A stretch of DNA of 64,000 bases, from contig OZ022594.1 in NCBI GenBank assembly GCA_963669155.1, positions 18,698,274 to 18,762,273 of the forward strand, in the 5' to 3' direction. Origin of the DNA: Arbacia lixula (Eukaryota > Echinodermata > Echinoidea > Arbacioida > Arbaciidae). Below, piece by piece: positions 36,501 through 50,500 of the stretch (the first letter of the stretch is position 1; the number at the start of each line of letters is the position of its first letter). The position numbers were made by a program, and so were the translations under genes. The notes beneath the pieces are model-generated. The model searched no databases. It was not told the origin of the DNA and saw nothing but the letters and a program-made list of their open reading frames with translations.

Positions 36501-38539
36501 GTATTGACCATTTTAGAAGCTTGCTGAAAGTTATATGCCCTCAAATGATCTACATTTGGAGTAATGAGTGATTAAATCACAAATCCCCAAAATGTTCTGC
36601 CCGAACATTTTGAGGATTTAATCATTAATCATGAATTGCTCAATATGTTGATCATTTGAGGGCAAATAACTTTCAGCAAGCTTCTAAAATGGTCAATACA
36701 TGAATTTAAGACCATTGGCAAGAAGATTGCTAACAGTTACATTTTGAAGGCTTGTTTGCCTTCCCAGTACAGTATATGCCCTTTAAACATGAGCGAGTTA
36801 CAGCTTGTAGAGATGCACAGAATGTGTGAAGGGCAATATTTTTTAATGTCTAGTGATTATGTTGCAGAAATGTTTTCATAGGAGCCTGTCAAAACAAGTT
36901 CACTCACACTCTCTCCAATCTTGTTTTGAATTGAATCAAATTCTCACAGTGATTTCGTTCTTGCAAACTCCTGAAGCCGATACTGCATTATTCAAAGTTG
37001 ATCGCAGATCTACAGACTCCTTGAAATACATGTCAGAGTCCAAAGGTTTGGCCTTGAAAAGTTTGATCACATTTTGGAAAATAATTGGTTTAAGCCCAAG
37101 CACGGGGAATAAAAGTTTGTTCACATCATCAGAAAGATAGTACCGGTACTCGGTACATGTTGATAAATACTAATTTTACTAAATATTATTGACTCGTCTA
37201 AATGTTACCGGGGTAGCACCATAAGGGTGGGACAATTACAGTGTACATACAAGGTCGCAAGATAACTTTTGTTTTCACCTCTTGTAAATCAATAATTTCT
37301 ACATACATTCTTGGTGTACAATACACTTCAAAGTATGAAGTGAGGTTATAAACTATTTCACATTCAGTATTGTATTTTCAACAGCAGGACATTCAGGAGG
37401 TATGCATTGAGCTTAAGTAGCAGCAGCATGCATTGTACGCATTCAATATCCAGTAGGCCCACATTAGTTTCGAGAGCTATTTAAGATAGCGGTTCAACTA
37501 TTTTGTTGTTAAACACAGAATCACAATAAACTTATAATGCACCAGTGATGCATTTCTGCACAACGAATACACACATCAGTGCCATTCTCATTGGGCTTCA
37601 AAAATCGGGAAGTAAGAAAAATCGTGAAGTTAGGGTGAAAGTTTGATTAGCAACTGTACCAAAAGCCGAATGGTCCTATTGTCCCTGTCCGTGAACTTCC
37701 CAATTTTTCTAACTTTGTGATTTTTTAAGCCCAATGAGAATGGCACTATACATGTAGATGTTTAATGATTAGATGTTTTTATTAATGATTTACATATTTT
37801 GGTCAAATAAATAAATAAGTAATAATAATGATAATAATAATAAAAATGATAATGATGATAAAAATTATAAATACATGTAATAACAGTTTGTTAAGTGCAC
37901 AATGGCCTGTATTCTGAACAGAGGTTTCATACAATTAGTGTACACATGTACTAAGCCTGGACTACATGTAACTTTATGGGATGCCAAATAAAACAACACA
38001 AAGCATTAGTGATTCAATATAATTTGATTTTGTCCTCTGAACTACCACAAATTGAGTTTTGATTTCAGTGAATAAATGAAATCACCCACTGCTGTGATTC
38101 TGTGATGAAAATCAATGATTTTATGAAAGCATCAGATGATTTATTTTGCGCCTAATTAAGGTTAGTCTACGTTTAGTCTACACCATAAAGTTAAACTTCC
38201 ATTGTGAATTTATTGTACTGGCTAATGGGTGAACGTTGTACCTATGAATATGCACATCCTATTGCTAGTCCAGCTGCCACCTACAGTGTATTGAACTGTA
38301 CAGTCATGTGACCCGTGGTCATGGAAACACAGCCCTACTATCATTACGGATCCAGTAATTACCACCACTGCTTTCCCTCAGTACATCTCTCTTTAAACAT
38401 TTCACATGACTTTATGGGAAAATAATGAATTGAGATTGCAAAGTGAAAACGTATCACTTTTGCATGTTGATCTTTCAGCTCAAATAATCTGGTGGCATTT
38501 TAACAGGTCACTCATAGTGTCATCGGGGAAAAAATAATT

Positions 38540-38573
<34 letters not shown>

Positions 38574-41500
38574 GGGGGGGGGGGGCTACTTTTTGAGCAC
38601 ATTGGCTAATTTGGCTACATTTTCACATTGTGGGAATTTGGGGGGGGGGGGGGGGGGGCTCTTTGAAGTATTTCGGGGGCAAAATTGTCCTGAGCCCTTG
38701 CGTAGTTTTGTCCCCGAGTGTCATTTGTACATGTACATGTTTCATAAACGTGAGGTGCCATGTTTTACTTTGAAAGCAGCCAGATGGGCCTAAAATCTAT
38801 TTGGCTACTTAGTTGCTTAGCAACCAACTATAGAGTTGACAGAGCTACTCTAGAGGGAGTACAGTACGTCGGGTTCAAAATCCACTTTCTACCTCACTGG
38901 GGTAATCATTAAACAAATGCTGTAGAAATAATCCTTTTTTAAGGGGACAAACTGAACGTGCTCTAATGTACAGAAAGTTTCTCCACCTACGTGCATAAAT
39001 TTATTGCACTTTAATATGGCATTGTCTCAATTTACAATGGTTTTCCATATTACAATAAAAACCTGGCTTTAAAGAAAACTATTGATAATGAATAGTTTTG
39101 CTCCTGAAATGTAGTAGTGCGTGAGTAGTTAAATTAGATTGCTGGTTTGTGACATTGGTGTCTCTGATCACGAGGGGGATTTTTCTGTAGTTAGGAAGTT
39201 CGACGTTTCCTTTGCAAATAGCAGTATGTGCAAGCAATATGGCAGTAAAGAAGGAAATAATTGTAGATAATATACACTTCACCGTGTCACATGTATTGAA
39301 CAATGGCACAAATAAGCACAGCAATTTATGGGTCATTCAAATCGCTCTTACTCTTATCTACAAATGAATTATTATCATTCTTTACGTGACTCGTATGTTT
39401 GCTTTTTGAGGAACTTTGACATTGTTTACTCACCACTTTGATTTGAGTGATTAAATTATCTCTGCATTTTACTGGTAGAGTCATTTGGCTTGTGCATCAA
39501 GTGTTATATATCTGATATCAGGCACACTTATAGTTTTGAAGTAGAATAGTAAACATTGGATTTATTTACATATTTAGCATTTTATTTTTTGTCTAAGTGA
39601 TAGCTGCCATATATCTCTGCACTTGTGGAATTTCAAGAACACAGCTTCTTCAATTGAATCCATGAATTCCATCTAGGTTTATTCAATGTAAAAACGTCCA
39701 TGATTTGTGGGAGATTATGCAGTCTGGCAAATTGTTCATGGAATTTCAAGTGTGTAGCAAAACATGGTAACAAGTAATGATAAACAAACATGGAAATGTA
39801 CAATGTCAAACATACACACATTCAGAATACACACGCATACATGCACACATACATATACACATACATACACACATTCATGCATGCATACATACACATACAT
39901 ACACACACATACATACATACGCACATACATGCATACACACACTTGGGATGAATAATTCAATCTTGGTTTTTGTTTGTATTATACTGTACTGTATACGCCA
40001 TATATTTTGCTGGGTTTTTATTTTCGTGAATTTCGCGAAACTGCCGAAAGTCCTGATTCGCGAAATATATGGCGAATACAGTACCCTGTACCTGATTGCA
40101 AGGGCATGTTTTCAATTTTAGATGTCTGAAGGATGCTTTCAAACCAACCCCAGAGTATATGTACATCACTATCTGAACATTTTTTTTTTGTTATGCGTGA
40201 CAGCATTTCAAAGGGTCCCTTTTAAATTTTGTTCACGTGCAGTGTAACAAAAATCTTTTCCATTGAGGTGTGTGTGTAAAAATATGTGTCTAATATCAAG
40301 TTCACAGGTAAAATGGTATCCATGTACATCTTTTAGAGGAATGGAAATTTTCACAAGAATCTCGCAAGTGACGTCACAAAATGAAAGAACTTGAAACTTA
40401 AAAACTGTGCTGTCCATTGACAGATTTATGCTAAATCTTATGTATATATTTTTTTCTTTCATGGTTCTGCTTGTATTGACCAACTTATGGATGGACTTTC
40501 CCTTTAACATTTATGCAATTAATTTTCATGTAAATCATTGATTTGTTAAGTTCTTTTCACAAGGGCTAAGCTCCCTAGTTTGGATATGCTCACCGTTCAA
40601 ATCATTGATCATTGTAAAAAGCAAACAGATAATGGCAAAGTCTATTATCATTGATACAGTTCATTCTTGTGCAGTCGCAATGTGCATGTACATAGAGCCA
40701 TCATTTTATGGGTTTCAAATCAAGTGTCAATTGTGCAATATAAATGCTTGGAGAAGTGACAGTTACCTAGGGAAGGTGATTTAAGTTCGCAATTGAAGAC
40801 ATTAGATTTGTTCCTTATCATGTGGCCGATCTTTAATCACATAAATAAAGAAAAAATCTGTAGCATGTACTTGATTAATCTTGTTCCACTTTCATACTGT
40901 GGGCTATCAATCAGTTTCTAGTTATGTTACTGCGGTGTGGGGAGGGGAGTTTTATACAGTGTATTATTTCATTTCTCTGTAGTTTTTTTCTTACAAAATG
41001 TTAATTTTTTGACAGACACCCAAAAGGGCTACCCTGTCTTAAGATACGTGCTTGTACGTGTACATTAAACTGGATCCATTCATCTCAACACATGCAATAC
41101 TACCATACCACTACTTCTAATAATAATAATACATGGAATTATAGAGCACTTTCCATCTTGATTAGATGCTGAAGGCTCTTCAGAGCAAATTAAAGAGAAA
41201 AAAAAATCAATACTATTCCCTGTACATATTGTATCATCCTATGCAAGGTACACCTGATACTCATTCAACTAAAACTGCTAAATGATCCTGTAGATTGACA
41301 TATGAAAATAAACAAAGCTTTTATTTGTCTCACAGGTGGGATACCCACTTTGGATTGAACAAACTTTCAATCCTGATTAGCGAGTATTAGGAAAGGGGCA
41401 AAAAGTGTTAAGTGTCAACTTTAACTAAACCAAAATGAAGCATGTGTTTGTGAATCTCCACCTCCAGATCGACTCCAAGATCATCCTTGGCCTGTCGGGA

Positions 41501-44500
41501 GTCATCATCGTGCTGATGTCAGTGGCGTCGTCCGTCGGCGTCTTGAGCTGGGCAGGCGTCCCCGCAACCCTCATCGTTATCGAGGTTGTGCCCTTCCTCG
41601 TGCTGGCTGTCGGTGTGGATAACATCTTCATTCTGGTCCAGCGATATCAGGTCAGCTTCCACTTCATATTAGGCCCGGGCCCCGTTGCATAAAACTTACC
41701 ATTGATGGTAACTTTGCTACCAATGGCAACTTGTATGGAAACCTTGGATTTGATTGGCTGTCATTGTTACCATGGTATTTACCATTGATGACAGAGTTAC
41801 CATGAATGATAAGTTTTATGCAACAGGGCCCTCGAGCCATGAGGCTAATTTGTACTGCCTTGAGAAGTAAAATCAACACATGTGAAGTGACCAATCAGAA
41901 AAATGATGAATTATTGATAAATACTTTATGATAAAAAAAAAACAATAATGAATAACCAAGGCACAGAAAACACATACATTTCACTGGTGCTTGGAGAGTA
42001 GGTGCTTTGTTTTATATCTCTCGTACAAAAACAGAAGTCAAAGTGTAACATTTTCCAAGAATTCATTGAGATACAAATGGAGCTCGGAACCTTCATTTTT
42101 TTTTTCTTGAGCGAACCAAAAGATATTCATGTTGCACCTCAGTTGTAACACTTAAAGACTTGCTCGAGTACACCATCTGGCCGTTGGCTGAAGCCTGACA
42201 GTGTCGCGTTTAGAACAGAAACGAACATCTTAGGCCTAATAGCACTTTTTCGGCCCTCTGAAAACATTGATAGTACTTTTAAGCCCTCTTAAATAAATCA
42301 AAGGGCAGGACTATTTTCATGAAGTGCTTACTCGGTTATTAAAGGGCATATACTGTACTGGGAAGGCAAAAAAGCCTTCAAAATGTAATTGTTAGCAATC
42401 TTCTTGCCAATGGTCTTAAATTCATGTATTGTCTATTTTAGAAGCTTGCTGGAAGTTATTTGCTCTCAAATGATCGACATTTGGAGTAATGAGTGATTAA
42501 ATCACAAATCCTCAAAATGTTCGGGCCGAACATTTTGAGGATTTAATCATTGATCATTAATTACTCCATATGTGGATCATTCGAGGGCAAATAAATTTCA
42601 GCAAGCTTCTAAAATAAACAATACATGAATTTAAGACCATTGGCAAGAAGATTGCTAACAATTACATTTTGAAGGCTTTTTTGCCTTCCCAGTACAGTAG
42701 ATGCTCTTTAAACCATTGCCCACAGTTAGATTTTCAGGCTTGGTGAACTCTTAGTTACAATAACAACTTTTGCTATGGAACTGCAGTAACCACAGGGATG
42801 CAACTTAATTGCCCCCTGTAATGAATTTAAAGCTCATTCATAGCCTGTCGTCTATTGTCTGTACAGCAGATTATGTGTGAGTCGCGCTGCTGTGTACCTG
42901 AGTGGAGAAAAGCCAGCCCGCATGTATACTCGGGTTCAGTAAAAGAACAGGTTAACTTATTTGTTCAAAAAGGGAATCTACACTTCAGCTCAAAGGAATT
43001 GGCATAGGGAAAGGGAAAGGGAAGAAAGGGAAGGAGCCGCAGTTTTAAACCGTGGTATATTTTGTCCAGTTCAGCATGTAACATGAATCTTTTTAGGCTA
43101 AAGCGGTTTAAAACTGAGGCTCCTTTCCTTTCCCTTTCATTATGCCAATTCCTTTGAGCTGTAGTGTATACTCGGGTTCAGTAAAGAATAGGTTAACTTG
43201 TTTGTCCAAAAAGGGAATCTACTTATGGATGATAGTAGGATAACGCAATGAATGTTTGTTTCCCTTACAGCGTGACCATCGGTTCCCGGCTGGTTAACTT
43301 GTTTGTCCAAAAAGGGAATCTACTTATGGATGATAGTGGGATAACGCAATGAATATTTGTTTCCCTTACAGCGTGACCATCGGTTCCCGGCCGAGAGCCG
43401 AGCTGAACACATCGGACGAGTCCTGGGGGAGGTTGCCCCCAGCATGCTGCTCACCAGCTCCTCCGAGTCCATCGCCTTTGGCCTGGGTGAGTTGCCTGAC
43501 ATGGCAGCAGTGTTTGGTGTTAGATCAGGGATGTGTTATGGAAGGATATGAAGCAACTTTCTTTCTTTGAACCCATGTGCCAAGCCGCTGAAAAGTTATG
43601 GTGTTCTTAACAGGTGCTGTTCAGGTGTTTGAACAATTATGAACATGATTGTGTGGCAACGGCTTCTCAAAGAGAACAATAGAAATGTACAGTCTCATTT
43701 CGCTTGTCCCATTCTGTTAACGGCATTAATACTTCCATGAGCACAACAGGTATCAGCAAACACAAATAAACAAGTTTTTCAAGTAAAATGTCTCTGCTAC
43801 ACGCAAACACACACAAACGCCGTTAATGATAATACACAGCTTAATATATCATTTTGAGAGTGGTTGAATCCCCCAAATGCACAAAATGTCGGAAAGTGAA
43901 GAAATTGGTCAATTTTGTAAGTAATACAAATAACTTATATGTCCGATTTTTAATGATTCCTCGATACTTTTCGAAACAAATGCAGAGTATTAGGATCTGT
44001 CATTATCTGCCGTTAACTACCTTATAGTTTGCAAACGAATTTGTAAAAAACAAAACGTCTACAGACAAATGGGAAATTAAAGAAATTTCTTTTCAAGTTG
44101 ACATCAGCTAAATGTCGGTTGGCACATGGAACATCAAAGCATTGTCATGATTATGGAATTCTTTTGACATTCATGAGCACGCTTTAGAACCCATACAGAT
44201 GTTTGAATGTATTATGCTCGAGTTTCTACTCCTTCCATAACACGTCCCTGGTTAGATGTAACTCGCATCGTTGGAATAATTTCTGTAATGCTTATTGAAT
44301 TCTTGCAGGTCAAGACAATAAAATTTTGTAATAACCACGGGAAATGGAAGAAGATACTGTATCAGAACATTAGAATTGGAAAATGACTGTTAGCGAAATA
44401 AAAGCGATTGCTAGATTTTGAGGAGGTTTTTGGTTGGTCGTCTGACATAGACATGTTATTCAACATAGAGTTGCTGTATACGCCATATATTTCGCAGGGG

Positions 44501-47500
44501 GTTTATTTACGCGAATTTCGCGAATCTGGACTATTCGGGAATTTAACAACACAAGAAATTATGAATACGACGCGCTCGAGCACATGTACTACTAGTACTA
44601 GTACTGCACGATCGCAAATTTAACCACTCGCAAAATTTTTGTGAAGTCCTTATTTGCGAAAAATTAGACTCCCAAAATATATGGCGTATACAGTAGCTTC
44701 CTCAGGCTTTTTTCATAATAATAAAAAAAAAAATTGTATGAATTCGTAGCATAGTTGTTACATGTACAATGGAGTTCTTTACACCCTTTGTGATCCAGCA
44801 ATGGGGATCTACTTAAATCATTTTTATCATAGTATGCATCCATCTCACAAGGCTAAGGGTATGTTGTGACATTGTCTATCATTTTCTTCATCCATCCTTT
44901 CATTTTTTTTTTTATAAAAAGTGTCAAAATAGGACTTGCATTCACCTGTTCGGACCTATTCAGAAGCAGTTTAAATGTCGCCTCTATTATAAACGGGGGT
45001 GTTAAACTATTCAGCCATTTGAATCTCATCCCTCTGATCTATGCAACCCTGTGGTTCTGATTCACCAGGTGCCATGTCCAGCATGCCAGCTGTGAGGGCG
45101 TTCTCCATGTACGCTGCAGTCGCCGTGGCGATGGATTTCTTCCTGCAGATCACTTGCTTTGTGGCAATGATGGCCCTGGACTCATCGCGGCAAGAGGTAC
45201 GAAATTAAATCAATTGACTTCTTTTTTGCTAATGTTTTCAATTTCAAAGAGTTATTGTGTAGAGTCTTATTAATTTCTTTTACCGCAAACGTAAATTACA
45301 ACAACATAGGTGTTCACACTGTGTGAAAGGTATTTGTGTTGTTCAAAAAAATTTAAAGGGATAGTCCACCCTGAAATTAAGTTGGTTTCGATAAAAAGGA
45401 GAAACATGACAAAAACATGTCAGTAAAGGTTCAATGAAAATCCGTCAGATAAGAAAGTTACACTGTGTGAAAGTTTTGATTTTTTTGTCAAACCTTCACT
45501 AATGTTTCTTTCATGTATTTTTTTTTTGTTTTTTATTACAATGCACTTAAATTTCAGGGTGGCCTATCCTTTAAGATCCACCAATATGTGGACTAGGCAT
45601 AATTTTAATATTACTCAGCTGCAAGGCTTTGTGATGTACTGCATATTTTGAATTCATTTGGAAACTGCAGTGGAATAAAGCGAGTATGCAAAAAACAAAT
45701 GCAGTCTGAATTGGTGCTTCAAAACATGATGCAGGTATTGACATAGACAGAAGACCAGTTGATTTTGTGCACGATAATCACTTTGGTTACCGTGGTACAT
45801 ACTTACATATTGACATCGCTTAACTCTTTATGCGGTACTTGTGATTTTTTGCGCAAATAACACACATAAATACCATTGCGCAGCATTAATCCTACCACAA
45901 AAATGGTTAAATACCTGATTTGAATTCTGATGGAATCCTTGATTTTAAAGTAAAGTGAGATGTCAAATGATTTCTGGGATAAAATGGAACATCACAGTAT
46001 TAGCAAATAGATGTTTTTCCCCCCTGGGCCCTGTCGCAAAAGACAGACCCATGATGGTAACTTTGCTACCAATGGCAATTTCTGTGGAAACCTCGAATTT
46101 CATTGGCTGTCAAGCGATGTTACCATGGTAGTTACAATTGATTGCAGAGTTACCATTGATGGTAAGTTTTATGCAACCGGGTCCTGGACATGTTTGAAAC
46201 AAAAGTCATGTATGGTCGTAATGTTGGTTAATGGTACCTCCTGCTCACTCAAGCCTTGTGCTTTTTTTGTCTCGCCCACCGGAGGTGAAGGCGAGACTAA
46301 GGGATCCAAATGGCGTCCGTCCGTCGTCCGTCCGTCGTCCGTCCGTCGTCCGTCCGTCGTCCGTCCGTCGTCCGTCGTCCGTCGTCCGTCGTCCGTCACA
46401 AATGTTAAAGTTTACCTGCAAGACTCTCTTATGATCCATAACTTCACATGGGTTGCTTGGATTACAACCTAACTTGGGTCATAGATGCACTGGGGGTACC
46501 TTCATGTTATGGTGGCGTTGGAGGTCACAGGATAAGGTCAAAGGTCATTTGAGGTCATACGTTAAAGTTTACCTGCAAGACTCTCTTTTGACAAATAACT
46601 TCACATAGGTTGCTTGGATTACAACCTAACTTGGGTCATAGATGCACTGGGGGTACCTTCATGTTATGGTGCTGTTGGAGGTCACAGGATAAGGTCAAAG
46701 GTCATTTGAGGTCATACGTTAAAGTTTACCTGCAAGACTCTCTTTTGACATATAACTTCACATGGGTTGCTTGGATTACAACCTAACTTGGGTCATAGAT
46801 GCACTGGGGGTACCTACATGTTATGGTGCTGTTGGAGGTCACAGGATAAGGTCAAAGGTCATTTGAGGTCATACGTTAAAGTTTACCTGCAAGACTCTCT
46901 TTTGACAAATAACTTCACATAGGTTGCTTGGATTACAACCTAACTTGGGTCATAGATGCACTGGGGGTACCTTCATGTTATGGTGGTGTTGGAGGTCACA
47001 GGATAAGGTCAAAGGTCATTTGAGGTCATACGTTAAAGTTTACTTGCAAGAGTAGACTCTCTTATCACACATAACTCATCACATGTTGCTACAATGGCAA
47101 TCAAACTTGGATGATGGATGCACTGGGGGCACCTGCATGTTATTGTGCTGTAAGAGGTCACATGATACGGTCAAAGGTCATTTGAGGTCATACATTAAAG
47201 TTTACTTGCAAGACTCTTGGTGAAGGCTTCCTAACTTGTGCACAGAATTGTGTGAGCATGTGTGAGCATTACTGATGTAGATTTAGGCAAACATTACTCA
47301 TGCACATTTATGCAAATTTATTCAAAGTCACTATTTTGCACCTGATGTTGATGTTGTCTGTTTAAAGTTGCTTATTTGTTTGTTTCAGTTTTCTTTTGCG
47401 TAGCAACGGAGATCGCGATATTTCTGGTTATTTTCGCAAGTGGGCGAGACACAATATTGCTAATGCCTTGTATTTTAATGTTTCCGTCATCTCAAGTGTA

Positions 47501-50500
47501 TAATTTTGTATTTTTATGTTTCTATTTAGATGAAAATAAAAATTGAATTGAATTGAATGTATTTTTTCTGTCACCGTGCAGGCCAATCGGTATGAGATCT
47601 TCTGCTGTGCGACTGATAAGAACGCCGGCAAGCAGCCCAAGGAACCTGGTATCCTCTACAGGGTGGTCAAGAACTACTACGCACCTTTCCTCTTCACCAA
47701 GGGCGTCAGGATCATTGTGGTGAGTACAACAACCTCTTGCTTGCTTGATTGGGAAACTGCAGAAGTTACAAAATGCAGCTGCACGCATTGTAAATTTAAC
47801 CGACAAGCGCAGCCACATCACCCCTGTCTTGAAAAGTCCTCATTGGTTGCCCCTGAGGGAACGCCTTGCCTTTAAAATACTTCTTTTAGTCTTTCATATT
47901 GTCAACGGAACTTCCCCCAGTTACAATAAATCTTTAATTCACAACTACCAACCATCACGAACCTTAAGATCCTCCACATCCAGTCTTTTGCAAGTTCCGG
48001 TTTCAAAGAGATCGTGGGGAGAACGGGCCTTTGCTCATGCAGGCCCAACCCTGTGGAATTCTCTTCCACAGAGTTTGAAAACCCTGACGCTGACCCTGAC
48101 CTTCAAGGGCAACCTAAAGACATACCTGTATAATGGTGCTTTTTGACATACAAGTTCATACCTGTATTGTATTTTTTTTTCTCTCTCTTTAATTTGCTCT
48201 GAAGCGCCTTGAGCATCTACAGTAGTTAAGATGGAAATTTCACAGCTTAATATGTGCTCTCAATTGTTGGGTCAAATAGTTAATAAAGTTGAAGTTAAAC
48301 GATGGGACGAAGTTGTGAAGGAATCGTTGTTGATGATTATACAGGTGAATGTAATAATGCATTACAATGCAGTTAGGGTTAAAGTTGTGAATACACTACG
48401 AAAACTGCTTAACAATTTTATTGCGTACGCACATGTATTCCTTTATATTTAGCTAGTCTTTCGGAGGAGACTTTAAGCCGTCGGTCCCGTGTAAAGGAGA
48501 GTCACACCATTTGCACGTTAAAGAACCTGCCTTTTTTTTCGTAAACAGCAGGGAAGTTATCCCGGGGAAGTAGTTAACATATTGAATTGGCTCTGATGTA
48601 TAATCCTACTCAAATGTGGTAAATTTCATAAGGGAATGATAATAACCTTTTTAGATGAACTGTTCGACACTTACATGACACTGAAGTGTTGGTAGTGTCG
48701 TTAATTTCACATCAATCAATCAATCCTTAATATTTAGTGTCAGATGTTGGGATTGAATAATGAGAAGTACAGTGAAACCTGTCTATAGTGGCCACCCAAG
48801 GGAAACAAAAATTGTGGCCTTTATAGACAGGTGGCTACTATAGACAGGTTCTTTAACACATGATCTCTCTCCTGGGGAATTATTTCAGTGGCCACTATAG
48901 ACAGGTTGATTGCTATACGCAGGTGGCTGATAAGACAGGTTTGACTGTAGTTGTGAGGGAATCTGTGTTCTTTTCATCCCCTTCAGATGCTAGTGTTTGC
49001 CTTTGTGCTGTGTGGTGCTGCAGCCCTGCTACCCAGCCTGCCCGTAGGTCTGGACCAGAAACTCTCCATGCCAGAAGTAAGTTTCATTTATTCATGTCAT
49101 TTCATTTCATTCCATTCCATTAATTCATGTCCATAAAAATACATTCAAGATTCAATTTTATTGTCTATATAAAAATACAGAAAATTTGCCTCCACTGGCA
49201 AGAAGATACAGAAGAAAGCAGAAAATGACAAAAAACACACTAAAAAACACAACAGTGCATTGTAACAACAAAAATAACCCTAATACAGGAAATACAGGAG
49301 GGAAAAAAACAAAAAAAGATATGTGTTTGCTAAAATGATTTTAATGCCATTTTTATATTTTATGTTTATATGTTTATATATAATTTGTTTATATGTTTAT
49401 TATATGTTTATATTTATATTTAATATAAGCATCTCTGTTATTACACATGTAGGACTCCTACATGATAGATTACTTCGAGGCTCAGAGCACAAAGCTGAAC
49501 GTGGGACCGCCGGTCTACTTTGTGGTCCGCGAGGGCTTTGACTACACCACGGAGGAGGGGCAGAACAAGATCTGCGGTGGGGCGGGGTGCAACAGCAACT
49601 CGCTCTCCTCACAGGTCTACTTTGCAGCACAGACACCCACATAGTGAGTGCTGATTGGCTACCCATGTCTGCATGAGGAAATGGCGTCTCAAATTTAATA
49701 ATAATAATAATAATATTAGTCCATTCTTATATACAGTGAAAGCTGTCTATAGTGGCCACCCAAGGGAAACAAAAATTGTGGCCTTTATGGACAGGTGGCT
49801 GCTATAGACAGGTTCTTTAACACATGATCTCTCTCCTGGGGAATTATTTTAGTGGCCACTATAGACAGGTTGGCTGCTATACACAGGTGGCCGCTAAGAC
49901 AGGTTTGACTGTAGCTCAATTTTACAGTTAAGTCTCAATGCGCATACAAGAGAAATAGAAAAAGAAGGAGAACCTTATTTAAGCAAAGATAAAGTGATTG
50001 AAATCTACAATTCACTAACCCATTCTTGAGATTTCTGGAGTGAACTTTCTTCTTTTTGATCACTTCAGTTTAAGTTGTTTCTTTCCATGGCTTGAAAATT
50101 GCAATGAAAGTACAAAAAATGCAAAAACAGAACCACATTTTTTTATTGTTTGCATTATTACACTTGTTGTCATGGTAGTTACAGTACCATTGATGGTAAG
50201 TTACAACAAGTGAAAACCTATATCGAACATGGTCCATAATGGTTAAAACCATCAGTTAGTCCTAGGATGTAAATATTATGATTCTGCATTTTTACACTTT
50301 CGTTCTGAAGTGAGCTCAAGTTATTAAGTCATTAAACTAGATGCTTTCTTCATCTGTGCAGTACCAGTATAGCTCACCCAGCCACCTCGTGGATGGATGA
50401 CTTCTTTGACTGGGTGAAGCCTAGCGGAGAGTTGACATGTTGTAGGATCAATAGTACCACAAGAGACTTCTGTCCTTCAACAGGTAAGATTATCCTTGAA

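Larger units (their letters stand above)
32232..41467 (+). other. NPC1 intron 7 (9.2 kb)
   Basis: GTGAGT...CTCCAG. It holds family C, A, P, B, H, N and I elements, two inverted-repeat hairpins, a dispersed pair at about 34350-34600 and 37905-38165, T/G and ACAT low-complexity tracts, and a LINE-tail-like piece near 41110-41190 (AATAATAATACATGGAATTATAGAGCAC). No coding exon or ncRNA is recognised. Confidence 0.75.

Noticed and set aside
43271-43291. Upstream copy as the true start of exon 9
   Set aside because: It leads to an in-frame TAA after eight codons, while 43372 continues the conserved NPC1 sequence.
46169-46472. Arg/Thr/Asp-rich repeated frames on both strands
   Set aside because: They come from the CGTC microsatellite inside a TIR-bounded element.
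46404-47193. Possible CRISPR-like array (regular 157-bp spacing)
   Set aside because: The units are contiguous with no unique spacers and sit in an animal intron; it is a minisatellite.
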